From CAMCXE01 sp046347475 (GTDB taxonomy: Bacteria > Pseudomonadota > Gammaproteobacteria > Pseudomonadales > Cellvibrionaceae): DNA of 64,000 nt. Every line of letters begins with the position of its first letter. The first letter of the stretch is position 1. The position numbers and the translations under genes are program-made. Below are positions 34,801 through 42,216 of this stretch, one piece after another. The notes under the pieces are model-generated. The model was not told the origin of the DNA and searched no databases. It worked only from the letters and a program-made list of their open reading frames with translations. The DNA lies in contig JAXMGD010000003.1 of assembly GCA_046347475.1 (NCBI GenBank), positions 248,001 to 312,000 on the forward strand, in the 5' to 3' direction.

Positions 34801-35200
34801 ATAAGCGATCCAGTATGGGTTGGCTGTCGATGGTTTTCTGGCTGCGCTTTTGATATTCGGCAGCAAACTGCGTTTGGTAATAATTCCCCAGCTTGGCAAG
34901 ATTCGGTGGAGGTTCAGCATTTAAGTTATCAAAGCCTTGGGTGAGTTCCACTAAGGCCTCTTGCACATCCTGGCCCTGGGCCATGCTCGTCAACTGGCCG
35001 CGCAGCTGAGTAAAGTGCCGTTCAATGGCAGCGGTTTTTAAATCGCGCACGGCAATTAAGGCTTCCGTAGCGCTATGGGTTAATTCTTTTTTAGCGGTGG
35101 AATAACTTAATACGCCCAAAATAACTATAGGCAGGAGCGCAACGCCGATAAGCATCAGCATTTGTTTGCGCACTATGGGTAAATTTCTGAACCACTCCAT
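31802..35200 (-). CDS. Methyl-accepting chemotaxis protein with Cache, two HAMP-like and two PAS regions
   Basis: This 1,132-residue chemoreceptor is about twice the usual length. Helix 1 lies at about 13-33 (MLMLIGVALLPIVILGVLSY) and a large periplasmic dCache region at about 35-385 (GATGETYLVGPDNLMRSDS). Helix 2 is at about 390-412, then HAMP to about 465. Two PAS regions follow at about 555-665 and 685-800 (MITDTQHKIVYANEALRTLM; TLILDEQQLIIYTNRAM). A second HAMP-like unit is at about 805-880 (VIGAMAVGDLTQRI) and the signalling domain at about 900-1130, with a DELAFQTNLLALNAAVEAAR tip. It lacks a C-terminal NWETF-like CheR tether. Ligand unknown. No che genes lie nearby. Confidence 0.9.
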   Translation of the reverse strand: MEWFRNLPIVRKQMLMLIGVALLPIVILGVLSYSTAKKELTHSATEALIAVRDLKTAAIERHFTQLRGQLTSMAQGQDVQEALVELTQGFDNLNAEPPPNLAKLGNYYQTQFAAEYQKRSQKTIDSQPILDRLSPAGQWLQNEYIANNANPLGSKHLLDVGASANIYNRTHEQLHPKLRHELEAFGYYDIFIVDNASGNVVYTVYKELDFATNLTSGSWAKTALAKAFNTAKNLPQGKTTLTDFAPYTPSYEAPAGFIATPIYIQGKAQGTLIVQVPIEPINAIMQERSGMGATGETYLVGPDNLMRSDSYLDPTHHTVAASFAAPETGSVKTEATKKALAGQSGAQLIIDYNNNAVLSAFAPIKLGDFNWLIAAEIDEAEALKSVYSLRTITLVIGLVLLAAVALLALFSARLVSQPITRMEQIISRVQQEGNFRLTLNNRDQDEIGNTCRSVDKLVLDTGRVIQLVNLHLQQLVDGQNVEAINDAFPGELGVLAKGVNSTVAAIEEARQEQVRQAQVIAQKAQEAEHAAEQARQQATQTLIIKQALDVCATAAMITDTQHKIVYANEALRTLMRHLDTALRSDVGGVQAEHLTGIELHRFKHLPPLKRAQELTHTEKTRWNLAEFTLDTAVTPIRSLQGEYLGCVVEWIDRTDELAKYAQEAKIAQENARIRQALDASSTSTLILDEQQLIIYTNRAMGSLLSAAQNAISSQLPHFNAGNLLGKPSDYVHSHQQLQAAALKNNLQAFQIEHAIGNKHFVITASPITDANRQQLGTVIEWQERTAEIAIEHEINQVIQTASKGDFSALLNLQGKTGFFLNVAQGLNQIITTTKHATDEIVRVIGAMAVGDLTQRINSEYSGEFALVKRDVNKTLDSLTRTMGEIILASETIATSSQEISAGTQDLSTRTEEQASSLEETAASMEEITQMLHKSQHNAETANNLSLQAVEIAKSGDASVEKTAAAMRGIQAASTAIANIIGVIDELAFQTNLLALNAAVEAARAGEQGRGFAVVAAEVRSLAQRSANSAKEIKQLINDSVSRVQDGSALVESSRKTLNQMVQEILQVASMVGDIVITTKEQAAGVSQINTAILQMDQITQQNAALVEEASAASETMADQARALDQLMGFFKR

Positions 35201-35309
35201 CTTGGCACCCCAATAATCGCCCTAGAAAGTACTTAAAGCCTAGACGAGAATTGATTCACGCAATGACAAAAATACCAATTTAATTGTGCTTATTATTGGT
35301 GCAAAGAAT

Positions 35310-35425
35310 TAAAGCGCTTCTGATCAATTCCGATTTTTGCTTTTTTCAAAACCCTAGCAGGCATAGAGCCCTTGCCTGCGCTACTCGGGCGCTTTTGAAA
35401 AAAGCAAAATTTGGAATAAATAGGC
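35310..35425. repeat. Divergent family C-like repeat
   Basis: The core ttttttcaaaaccctagcagg, then gcatagagcccttgcctgc, matches the copy at 11386-11500. The arms gatttttgctttttt and aaaaaagcaaaattt are complementary. Confidence 0.6.
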
Positions 35426-35445
35426 CCATTATTAGGCCTAATATT

Positions 35446-36717
35446 TTAACAGTGTGTTGAAATACTACCTTGCTCGCCCTCCACCCTGGCCACTACTACG
35501 GCGCAGCAACTATCGCTAAACACATTTACCGCTGTGCGTAGCATATCCAGAATTCGATCCGTCACCATTAACAATGCGATGGCTTCAATGGGCAGGCCGA
35601 GGCTGCCTAATATCACGCTAATTGCCACTAAACTGGCAGCGGGTATGCCTGCAATACCAAACGAAGTTAAAAGTGCCATTAAAACGACAATCGCCTGTTG
35701 GCCGGTGGTTAAATCAACCCCGTAGGCTTGGGCGATAAAAATCACCGCTACACATTCGTATAACGCGGTGCCATCCATATTTAATGAGGCCCCCAGCGGC
35801 AATACAAACGAGGTGGTTTTGTGGGACACCTTGGCGTTTTCTTCCAAGCATTTAATATTCACCGGCAGCGAGGCGTTGGAGCTGGCGGTGGAAAAGGCCG
35901 TGAGCATAGCGGGGAACATGGCTTGGTAATGTTTAACCGGATTTACCCGGCCAAAAATTTTTAAATACACGGCTAGGGTGCCAAAACAATGCAGAATTAA
36001 ACCTGCCGCGACGGTAATAAAAAAAACACCCATCACGCTTAAACTTTTCAGCCCCGTGTTCATGACCGTTTGGGTAATTAAACCGTACACGCCTAGGGGG
36101 GCAAATTTCATCACGAATAGGGTCATGCGCATCATGGTGTCATTTAGCCCACGCCAAAAACTTAACTGTGCGCTGTGCCCCGGTTCTGCGGTTTGCAATA
36201 AAAAATACCCAAATAATAGGGAAAATATGATCACGCCCAGCATTTGCCCGTCGTCGGAAGCGGCAGCCACTATGTTAGTGGGAATCATGCGCAGAAAAAC
36301 CCCGGCAATATCGCCACCGTCCCGCTCGGCCACCTTGGCTACTTGAGTGGCCACCTGCTCAGCATCGAGCAAATTTAATAAATCGCTGGCGGGTTTGCCG
36401 TTGTGAATGCCGGGGGTAAATAAATTCACCATCAATAAACCCACCAGCACGGCGCTGCTGGTAAAGCCGATAAAGGTGGCGGCGGTGAGCCACCCCATGC
36501 GGCCTAATTTCTGGCTGCCGATGCCAGCCACCCCACAAATCACCGAGGAAATCACCAGCGGAATTACCAGCATTTTTAAGCCCTGCAAAAACGCACTGCC
36601 GAAAAACCCCAACAGGTTATATAGCTGCACGCCCAGCAGCTGGCTGTCTTTGGGCAGGAGCAGGCCGGTGATAAAGGCCAGGCCAATACTGATGAGAATT
36701 TGCCAATGTAATTTCAT
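35446..36717 (-). CDS. Dicarboxylate/amino-acid:cation symporter (SDF family)
   Basis: This 423-residue protein has the DAACS fold: eight helices plus two hairpin loops. The serine-rich motif FSTASSNASLP, the NMDGTALYE motif and VTDRILDMLRTAVNVFSDS are those of GltP/DctA-type Na+ or H+ symporters for glutamate, aspartate or C4-dicarboxylates. The substrate cannot be fixed from sequence. It stands alone between palindromic repeats. Confidence 0.92.
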   Translation of the reverse strand: MKLHWQILISIGLAFITGLLLPKDSQLLGVQLYNLLGFFGSAFLQGLKMLVIPLVISSVICGVAGIGSQKLGRMGWLTAATFIGFTSSAVLVGLLMVNLFTPGIHNGKPASDLLNLLDAEQVATQVAKVAERDGGDIAGVFLRMIPTNIVAAASDDGQMLGVIIFSLLFGYFLLQTAEPGHSAQLSFWRGLNDTMMRMTLFVMKFAPLGVYGLITQTVMNTGLKSLSVMGVFFITVAAGLILHCFGTLAVYLKIFGRVNPVKHYQAMFPAMLTAFSTASSNASLPVNIKCLEENAKVSHKTTSFVLPLGASLNMDGTALYECVAVIFIAQAYGVDLTTGQQAIVVLMALLTSFGIAGIPAASLVAISVILGSLGLPIEAIALLMVTDRILDMLRTAVNVFSDSCCAVVVARVEGEQGSISTHC

Positions 36718-36752
36718 GCGAGTGCCTCTGCGTAGACTGGGGGCTATGTCGT

Positions 36753-36786
36753 TATTAACCCGGCGGCTTTTAGTGTTGGGTTACTA
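36753..36786. repeat. Family B hairpin repeat
   Basis: The sequence tattaacccggcggctttta followed by gtgttgggttacta matches the repeat at 12761-12794 almost base for base. Arms pair with a few mismatches. Confidence 0.7.
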
Positions 36787-36820
36787 GCTGTATGGAAATA
36801 ATGTGTATTCATTGCTGGAG

Positions 36821-36941
36821 CCTAGGGAATCTCTGATTAAGGGGTATTTTCAAAAACGCACAAGTACGTCCATGTAGCTCCGGCGCGGGCTTCCTGCCCG
36901 CGACGGTTTTGAAAATACCCCTTAATCAGAGCTTCCCTAGG
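36821..36941. repeat. Palindromic repeat, family C, copy 2 (inverse orientation)
   Basis: Arms cctagggaatctctgattaa and ttaatcagagcttccctagg bound a 121-bp element. Its middle (tacgtccatgtagctccggc, then gcgggcttcctgcccgcgac) is the reverse complement of copy 1 at 8555-8673. Confidence 0.9.
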
Positions 36942-37224
36942 TAGTAATTGATCAAGGATGCGCTGATTAACGGATTTGTGCAGCCTGAGCCCGTCCAAGG
37001 GCACCTCGACAGGCGCACCACAAATGGCCGTTATTCAAGATACCCGGCTGTTAAAGGATTAACCCAATAGCCTGTTTTTGCCTGGCAAAGCCTGTGCCGC
37101 CGTGGCCGGTGCTATGCTTGCTTGGCGCCTGCGGCTAGGCGTTTAAGGCGGGAACTGTTTCATTAACCGCGCAGTAAATTCGGGTATTATGCCCGGCCAA
37201 CAATAATAGCTTCGGGAGTTTGTC

Positions 37225-37857
37225 GTGGAGAGTAACGTTTTAATCGCAGGCGGCTGGTTGATGGTGCCGATTATCCTGTGTTCTGTTGCTGTGGTAGCCA
37301 TTACGGTGGAGCGTTTTTGGACTCTCAACCCGAAAAAAATCGCCCCCCGCCACCAGCTAGGTGAGGTGTGGGCGCTGCTGCAAAACAACAGTTTTGATGC
37401 GGAAAAACTCAAATCCCTGCGCAAATCCTCCCCCTTAGGCCGCATTTTAGCCGCGGGCCTCGCCAACTCCCGCCATGGTCGCGATGTAATGAAAGACTCC
37501 ATCGAAGAGGCCGCCAGCCAAGTGATTAACGAGTTAGAGCGCTACTTGCCGATTCTCGGCACCATCGGCAGCCTGGCCCCCCAGTTGGGTCTGCTCGGCA
37601 CCGTATTCGGCATGATCAAAATGTTCACCGAAATTATGCTCGCCGGTAGCAACGGCAACACCAGTATTCTTGCCGGGGGCATAGCCGAGGCGCTGATTTG
37701 TACCGCCGGAGGTTTGATGGTGGCTATTCCCGCCATCGCCGCCCACCGATTTTTCCTGCGCCGGGTGGATAACCTGGCGGTGCTTTTAGAGCAGGATGCC
37801 CTCAAGCTGGTGGACGCCCTGTGCAACGACCGCCGCGTCGATCTCAAAGCGGCCTAG
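37225..37857 (+). CDS. exbB: ExbB/TolQ-type proton-channel subunit
   Basis: This 210-residue protein has helices at about 8-28, about 105-130 and about 145-170, the MotA/TolQ/ExbB pattern. It contains LGTIGSLAPQLGLLGTVFG-type and GGIAEALICTAGGLMVAIPA segments. With ExbD it forms a proton-driven motor, either energising TonB or moving envelope components. The start is GTG at 37225, with a cgggag ribosome-binding site 6 bp upstream. This gene order ahead of lpxK is standard in pseudomonads and relatives; the paired motor there is not tied to a known TonB. It is the first gene of the operon. Confidence 0.9.
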   Translation: MESNVLIAGGWLMVPIILCSVAVVAITVERFWTLNPKKIAPRHQLGEVWALLQNNSFDAEKLKSLRKSSPLGRILAAGLANSRHGRDVMKDSIEEAASQVINELERYLPILGTIGSLAPQLGLLGTVFGMIKMFTEIMLAGSNGNTSILAGGIAEALICTAGGLMVAIPAIAAHRFFLRRVDNLAVLLEQDALKLVDALCNDRRVDLKAA

Positions 37858-37866
37858 GGTGATTCG

Positions 37867-38298
37867 ATGAAATTTCGCCGCCAGCCCCGCAAAGAAGACC
37901 ATATAGATGTTACTAACTTCATCGATGTGCTGTTGCTGCTGCTGATCTTTTTTATGGTGGCCACCACCATGACCAAAGAGGGCCATTTAAAGCTGGAATT
38001 GCCCCAGGCTGTGGGCAGTGATGACGCGCCGAAGGTGAATCGCATTGAGGTGATTGTGGATCAAAAGGGCGGCTACAGCCTCAATGGCCAAGCGCTGATT
38101 AACAGCCAGTCAGAAACCCTGTTGCGGGCGATTGAAAAACTCGCCATCAGCGATAAAAAAACGCCTTTTGTCGTGACTGCCGATGCCAACGTACCCTACC
38201 AGGCGGTGGTGACGGTGATGGAAGCGGCGGGTAAAACCGGCTACAGCAATATTCAACTCACCACCCAAATCCCCGGCGGCCCGGCTAAATCCCCCTGA
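37867..38298 (+). CDS. exbD: ExbD/TolR-type proton-channel subunit
   Basis: This 143-residue protein has a single helix at about 18-40 (VTNFIDVLLLLLIFFMVATT) with the conserved proton-carrying Asp. The C-terminal periplasmic part contains VVTADANVPYQAVVTVMEAA, typical of ExbD/TolR. It starts 9 bp after exbB, and its stop codon shares one base with the lpxK start. Confidence 0.92.
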   Translation: MKFRRQPRKEDHIDVTNFIDVLLLLLIFFMVATTMTKEGHLKLELPQAVGSDDAPKVNRIEVIVDQKGGYSLNGQALINSQSETLLRAIEKLAISDKKTPFVVTADANVPYQAVVTVMEAAGKTGYSNIQLTTQIPGGPAKSP

Positions 38299-39290
38299 TG
38301 GAGGCGTCGGTGCTCAAACAGTGGTACGGCAAACCCACCTGGCTGTGGGTTTTTTTGCCTTGGGTGCCGCTGTTTTGGTTGGCGCGCCTGGTGCGCCGCT
38401 GGCTGTTAACGAAGCAAGCGCCCCGCCTGCCGGTGCCGGTGGTGATCATCGGCAATATCACGGTGGGCGGTACGGGTAAAACGCCCCTTATCATGGCCCT
38501 GGCCAACGCACTGATGGCGCGCGCCCTCAAGGTGGGTGTGGTCACCCGGGGCTACGGTGGCAATTTCAACGGCACCTATTTACGGGTGGATAACAGCACC
38601 GACCCCACCCTCTGCGGCGACGAACCGGCCCTGCTGGCGCAAACCCTATCCTGCCCCATCTGTGTGGGCCGCGACCGCGTAGCCGCCGCCCAAGAGTTGG
38701 TGCGCGCCGGTTGCCAGGTGATTCTCAGCGACGACGGCCTGCAGCATTACCGCTTGGCGCGGGATTTAGAACTCATAGTGCTCGATGCCAGCCGGGGCCT
38801 GGGCAATGGCTGGTGCCTGCCGATTGGCCCCCTGCGCGAGGGCGCCGGGCGCCTGAAAGAAGCCGACTGGGTGCTGGTCAACGGCGGCAGTGGCGCCAAC
38901 AGCTTCAGCCTTGCGCCCCGCCGCTGGCGGGATCTCGCCACCAACCAGGCCTTCGCATTTCAGCCCTGGCCCTGGGGCGAGCAGGCCCAGGTGTGTGCCC
39001 TGGCGGGCATAGGCAACCCCGAACGCTTTTTTCGCAGCTTGGAAGACTGGGGCCTTACCGTCACCCGCCGCGCCCTGCCCGATCACCACCGTTTTAACCC
39101 CATGGACTTCGCTTTTGCCGAGGGCCAGCCGCTGTTAATCACCGCAAAAGATGCGGTTAAATGCCGCATGCTCGCGCCACCGAACACCTGGGTGCTCGAT
39201 GTAGACGCCCAGCTGCCGGCCGCCTTTGTTGAGGATTTTTGCACCCGCGTGCAAACCCTTTGCCGATCACCCCAGGAGCACCGCCCGTGA
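38298..39290 (+). CDS. lpxK: Tetraacyldisaccharide 4'-kinase LpxK
   Basis: This 330-residue kinase phosphorylates the lipid A precursor disaccharide at the 4' position at the inner membrane. It has an N-terminal membrane-associated helix (WVFLPWVPLFWLARLVRR) and a Walker A P-loop (GNITVGGTGKTPL). GVVTRGYGG and ILSDDGLQHYRLARDLEL, the latter with catalytic Asp residues, complete the pattern. Length is normal. Its stop overlaps the kdsB GTG start. The usual small Trm112-like gene (ycaR) between lpxK and kdsB is absent here. Confidence 0.95.
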   Translation: MEASVLKQWYGKPTWLWVFLPWVPLFWLARLVRRWLLTKQAPRLPVPVVIIGNITVGGTGKTPLIMALANALMARALKVGVVTRGYGGNFNGTYLRVDNSTDPTLCGDEPALLAQTLSCPICVGRDRVAAAQELVRAGCQVILSDDGLQHYRLARDLELIVLDASRGLGNGWCLPIGPLREGAGRLKEADWVLVNGGSGANSFSLAPRRWRDLATNQAFAFQPWPWGEQAQVCALAGIGNPERFFRSLEDWGLTVTRRALPDHHRFNPMDFAFAEGQPLLITAKDAVKCRMLAPPNTWVLDVDAQLPAAFVEDFCTRVQTLCRSPQEHRP

Positions 39291-40081
39291 CCTATAGCGT
39301 AATTATCCCCGCCCGTTTTGGCTCCAGCCGCCTGCCCGGCAAACCCCTTAAAGACCTGGCCGGCAAAAGCATGGTGCAGCGGGTGTACGAGTGCGCCCGC
39401 CAAAGCGTTGCCAGCCGCGTGATTGTGGCCACTGACGATCAGCGCATCGCCGATGTGGTACAGGGTTTTGGCGGTGAAGTCTGTATGACCGGCAGCCATC
39501 ACGAATCCGGCACTGACCGCTTGCACGAGGTGGTCAGCCAATTGGAACTGCCGCCGGAGCATATAGTGGTGAACGTGCAGGGCGATGAACCCCTGATCCC
39601 CGCCAGCGTGATCGACCAGGTGGCGGACAATTTAGCCTGCCGCCCGGCGGTAAGCGCCGCCACCCTGTGCGAAACCATTCACCGCCTGGAAGACTGCTTC
39701 GACCCCAACATAGTCAAGGTGGTGACTGACCTGGCAGGCCTTGCCCTCTACTTCTCCCGCGCGCCGATTCCCTGGCACCGGGACGGATTTGCCGCCTCCC
39801 CCCAACAGATGCCCAGCGCCATCAGCCCCAAACGGCATATCGGCATCTACGCCTACCGCGTCAGCCTGCTGCAGCAGTTTGTGAGCTGGCCGGTAGCGCC
39901 ACTGGAAGCCTGCGAGAAGTTAGAACAGCTGCGCATACTCGCCAACGGCCAGGCGATTCATGTGGCCGAAGCGGTGGAAGCCGTGCCGGGCGGGGTGGAT
40001 ACGGAGCTGGATCTTAAGCGTGTGCGCCAGTATTTGGCGCAGTTGGACGCCAGTCAAAAAGAGCCCCGCCATGGCCACTAA
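39287..40081 (+). CDS. kdsB: 3-deoxy-manno-octulosonate cytidylyltransferase KdsB
   Basis: This 264-residue enzyme makes CMP-Kdo for lipopolysaccharide. It shows the nucleotidyltransferase start IIPARFGSSRLPGKPL, VATDDQRIADVVQGFGG, VNVQGDEPLIP and YFSRAPIPWHRD. The GTG start (39287) overlaps the lpxK stop by 3 bases, and the protein starts at TYSVIIPA as in homologues. The end overlaps the phosphatase gene by 11 bases. Confidence 0.95.
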   Translation: MTYSVIIPARFGSSRLPGKPLKDLAGKSMVQRVYECARQSVASRVIVATDDQRIADVVQGFGGEVCMTGSHHESGTDRLHEVVSQLELPPEHIVVNVQGDEPLIPASVIDQVADNLACRPAVSAATLCETIHRLEDCFDPNIVKVVTDLAGLALYFSRAPIPWHRDGFAASPQQMPSAISPKRHIGIYAYRVSLLQQFVSWPVAPLEACEKLEQLRILANGQAIHVAEAVEAVPGGVDTELDLKRVRQYLAQLDASQKEPRHGH

Positions 40082-40547
40082 AATTTTATTCGTCTGCCTC
40101 GGCAACATCTGCCGCAGCCCCACCGCCCACGGCGTCATGCAAGCCAAGATTGACCAGCAACGCCTAGGCAATCGCCTAGAAGTTGATTCCGCAGGCACCT
40201 CCGACTGGCACATAGGCAAACAGCCCGACAGCCGCACCATGGCCTGCGCCAAGGCCGCCGGTTACGACCTCAGCCCCCAGCGCGCCCGCCAGGTGAATAG
40301 GGCGGATTTTGCCGAGTTTGACTACATACTCGCCATGGATGCCAACAACCTGCGCGAACTTACCGCCCTCAAACCCGCAGGCTTTAGCGGCCACTTGGGG
40401 CTGTTTTTGGATGTGTTACCCGAGCAGCCCCTGCGGGAAATGCCCGACCCATACTACGGCGATGCCCGCGCCTTTGAGCAGGTATTAGCATTGAGCGAAG
40501 CGGCCTGCGATGCCTGGCTTGCACGCATATTGGCGGCGCGAAGCTAG
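40071..40547 (+). CDS. Low-molecular-weight protein-tyrosine phosphatase
   Basis: This 158-residue protein has the active-site loop VCLGNICRSP (C-x5-R-S) near its N terminus and the acid motif DPYYGD near the C terminus, the complete LMW-PTP signature. Members of this family in Proteobacteria often dephosphorylate capsule tyrosine kinases. Here it lies between kdsB and murB, the usual pseudomonad order, and no kinase is nearby. The start at 40071 (MATKILFVCLGN) overlaps kdsB. Confidence 0.93.
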   Translation: MATKILFVCLGNICRSPTAHGVMQAKIDQQRLGNRLEVDSAGTSDWHIGKQPDSRTMACAKAAGYDLSPQRARQVNRADFAEFDYILAMDANNLRELTALKPAGFSGHLGLFLDVLPEQPLREMPDPYYGDARAFEQVLALSEAACDAWLARILAARS

Positions 40548-40550
40548 CCC

Positions 40551-41555
40551 ATGCTGAACCTAGCGCGCGATTTTGATTTACAGCCTTACAACACCCTGGC
40601 CTGCCCGGCGCGGGCCGAGTACTACTGCGCGGCGGCAAGCCTAGCTGAACTGACCGAGGCACTGCGCTTTGCGAATGAGCAGGGCCTGCCGCTGCACCTG
40701 CTCGGCGGCGGCAGCAACCTGTTGTGCGGCGCCTTTATCCCCGGCCTTACCCTCAGCCCCAAACTCATGGGCCGCCGTCTGCTCGGCGAGCAGGGCGAGC
40801 AAGTCGAAGTGGAATTAGCGGCGGGGGAAAACTGGCACCAAGCCGTGCTTTGGTGTTCTGGCCAGGGCCTCTATGGGCTGGAGAATTTAGCCTTAATTCC
40901 CGGCAGTTGTGGTGCGGCGCCGATTCAAAACATAGGCGCCTATGGGGTAGAAATCGGCCAATTGCTCAGCCAAGTGGTGTGTTTTAACCGCCACAGTATG
41001 AGCCTTGAGGTATTAAACGCCGAGGACTGCCAGCTTGCCTATCGCGACTCCATCTTTAAACAAGCTCTGCGCCACAGCCATATTATTCTGGCCATTCGCC
41101 TGCGCCTAAACCGCGTCTTCACGCCGGATTTAAGTTACCCGGCACTGAATTTTAACGGCCAAACCCCCACACCCCAGCAGTTATTAGAGCGGGTGATCGA
41201 TCTGCGGCTGAGTAAATTGCCGGACCCAGCGGTAATACCCAACGCCGGTAGTTTTTTCAAAAACCCCATAGTGAATACCGAAAAACTCGCCCAGTTACTC
41301 AGCCTTTATCCGCAGATGCCCCACTACCCGGCGCCCCAGGGAGCGAAGCTCGCCGCCGCTTGGTTAATTGAACAGGCCGGTTGTAAGGGGCAGACTTATC
41401 AGGGCATCACCGTCCACGCCCAGCAGGCCCTGGTATTAACCAACCCCGCCCAGCGCCCCCGCGAGGACGTACTCGCCTGCGCCGCCATCATCGCGGACAA
41501 GGTCGCCGCAGGGTTTGGTGTAAAGTTGGAAATTGAACCGCAGTTGCTCGGTTAA
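40551..41555 (+). CDS. murB: UDP-N-acetylenolpyruvoylglucosamine reductase MurB
   Basis: This 334-residue FAD enzyme reduces UDP-GlcNAc-enolpyruvate to UDP-MurNAc for peptidoglycan. It shows the PLHLLGGGSNLL FAD-binding loop, LALIPGSCGAAPIQNIGAYG, the YRDSIFK tyrosine segment and IPNAGSFFKNP, which carries the catalytic Ser. The length fits the type I (E. coli-like) MurB. It is the last gene of the envelope operon; a 32-bp inverted repeat follows. Confidence 0.95.
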   Translation: MLNLARDFDLQPYNTLACPARAEYYCAAASLAELTEALRFANEQGLPLHLLGGGSNLLCGAFIPGLTLSPKLMGRRLLGEQGEQVEVELAAGENWHQAVLWCSGQGLYGLENLALIPGSCGAAPIQNIGAYGVEIGQLLSQVVCFNRHSMSLEVLNAEDCQLAYRDSIFKQALRHSHIILAIRLRLNRVFTPDLSYPALNFNGQTPTPQQLLERVIDLRLSKLPDPAVIPNAGSFFKNPIVNTEKLAQLLSLYPQMPHYPAPQGAKLAAAWLIEQAGCKGQTYQGITVHAQQALVLTNPAQRPREDVLACAAIIADKVAAGFGVKLEIEPQLLG

Positions 41556-41570
41556 GCAAACGCAAGCTTT

Positions 41571-41663
41571 AGTAGCCCGGATGCAGCGCAGCGCAATCCG
41601 GGGTTGCAGGCAGGAACACTATCGAGCTAAACCCGGATTGCGCTGCGCTGCATCCGGGCTACT
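41571..41663. repeat. Perfect 32-bp inverted repeat after murB
   Basis: The arms at 41571-41602 (agtagcccggatgcagcgca, continuing gcgcaatccggg) and 41632-41663 are exact reverse complements around a 29-bp spacer. It is of the dispersed type seen in many proteobacterial genomes. It could also cap the murB mRNA. Confidence 0.9.
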
Positions 41664-41705
41664 CCCTAAAAACCTCAAACCCCCGAATTCTCAAACCCCG
41701 CCGTA

Positions 41706-41727
41706 GGGGCACCCCTTGTGGGTGCCC
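41706..41727. repeat. Short palindrome ggggcacccc-ttgt-gggtgccc
   Basis: Hairpin with 8-bp arms (gggcaccc/gggtgccc). A second copy lies at about 62370-62391, with a related gggcaacc/ggttgccc hairpin at about 62425-62443. Confidence 0.75.
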
Positions 41728-41778
41728 AATGGGTAAGCTAATTTTTCAATTGCGCCACAAAATTACCCAGCGAAAAAA

Positions 41779-42213
41779 CTAACAATCCGGCAATTCCACC
41801 ACGCCCCAATAAGAATGCAACATGGAAATTAACCGCGCAAAACCATTATCCGACTGCTTTTTAACTATGAAACCCGCCACATTGCGCTGATAACACTTAG
41901 CCTTATCGTCTTCCGCTTGCGAAGTGGTGAGCATAAAAATTAATGAGCTGGCTAAGGTTGGGTCGGCGCGCACATTTGTGAGCATTTCAAAACCGTTCAT
42001 GCGCGGCATATTGATATCCAACAAAACGATATAACGCTGCCCCGCTTTAATCAGCCGCCGCAACAATTCCAAACCTTCCACGCCATCGTGGGCGCGCACC
42101 AGCGGGTTAGAAAGGTTTTGTTTTTTTAAGGTGCGCTGAATTGACATGGCATCTACATCGTCATCGTCCACGAGCAGAATGGTCACATCGCGATCGAGTT
42201 GAGCGTTCAACAT
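41779..42213 (-). CDS. CheY-like response regulator (single receiver domain)
   Basis: This 144-residue protein is a stand-alone receiver. It has the acidic pair in LLVDDDDVD, the phosphoacceptor Asp66 in VLLDINMPRMNGFEML, the Thr/Ser segment FMLTTSQAED and the conserved Lys in VKKQSDN. This is the Rcp1-type group found next to phytochrome-like or PAS kinases. It lies 3 bp downstream of the sensor kinase gene on the same strand, so the pair is surely cognate. There is no output domain, so it probably signals by protein-protein contact. Confidence 0.9.
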   Translation of the reverse strand: MLNAQLDRDVTILLVDDDDVDAMSIQRTLKKQNLSNPLVRAHDGVEGLELLRRLIKAGQRYIVLLDINMPRMNGFEMLTNVRADPTLASSLIFMLTTSQAEDDKAKCYQRNVAGFIVKKQSDNGFARLISMLHSYWGVVELPDC

Positions 42214-42216
42214 GAG

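Larger units (their letters stand above)
36718..37224. other. Intergenic repeat region between the symporter and exbB
   Basis: About 500 bp between divergent genes. It contains the family B hairpin, the family C palindrome (36821-36941) and a gcctgagcccgtccaagggc-type dispersed fragment at about 36979-37000. The promoter of the envelope operon should lie in its last 150 bp. No gene seen. Confidence 0.65.

Noticed and set aside
39960..40547. Longer N-terminal form of the tyrosine phosphatase starting at 39960
   Set aside because: The extra 37 residues lie inside kdsB; homology begins at MATKILFVCLGN (40071).
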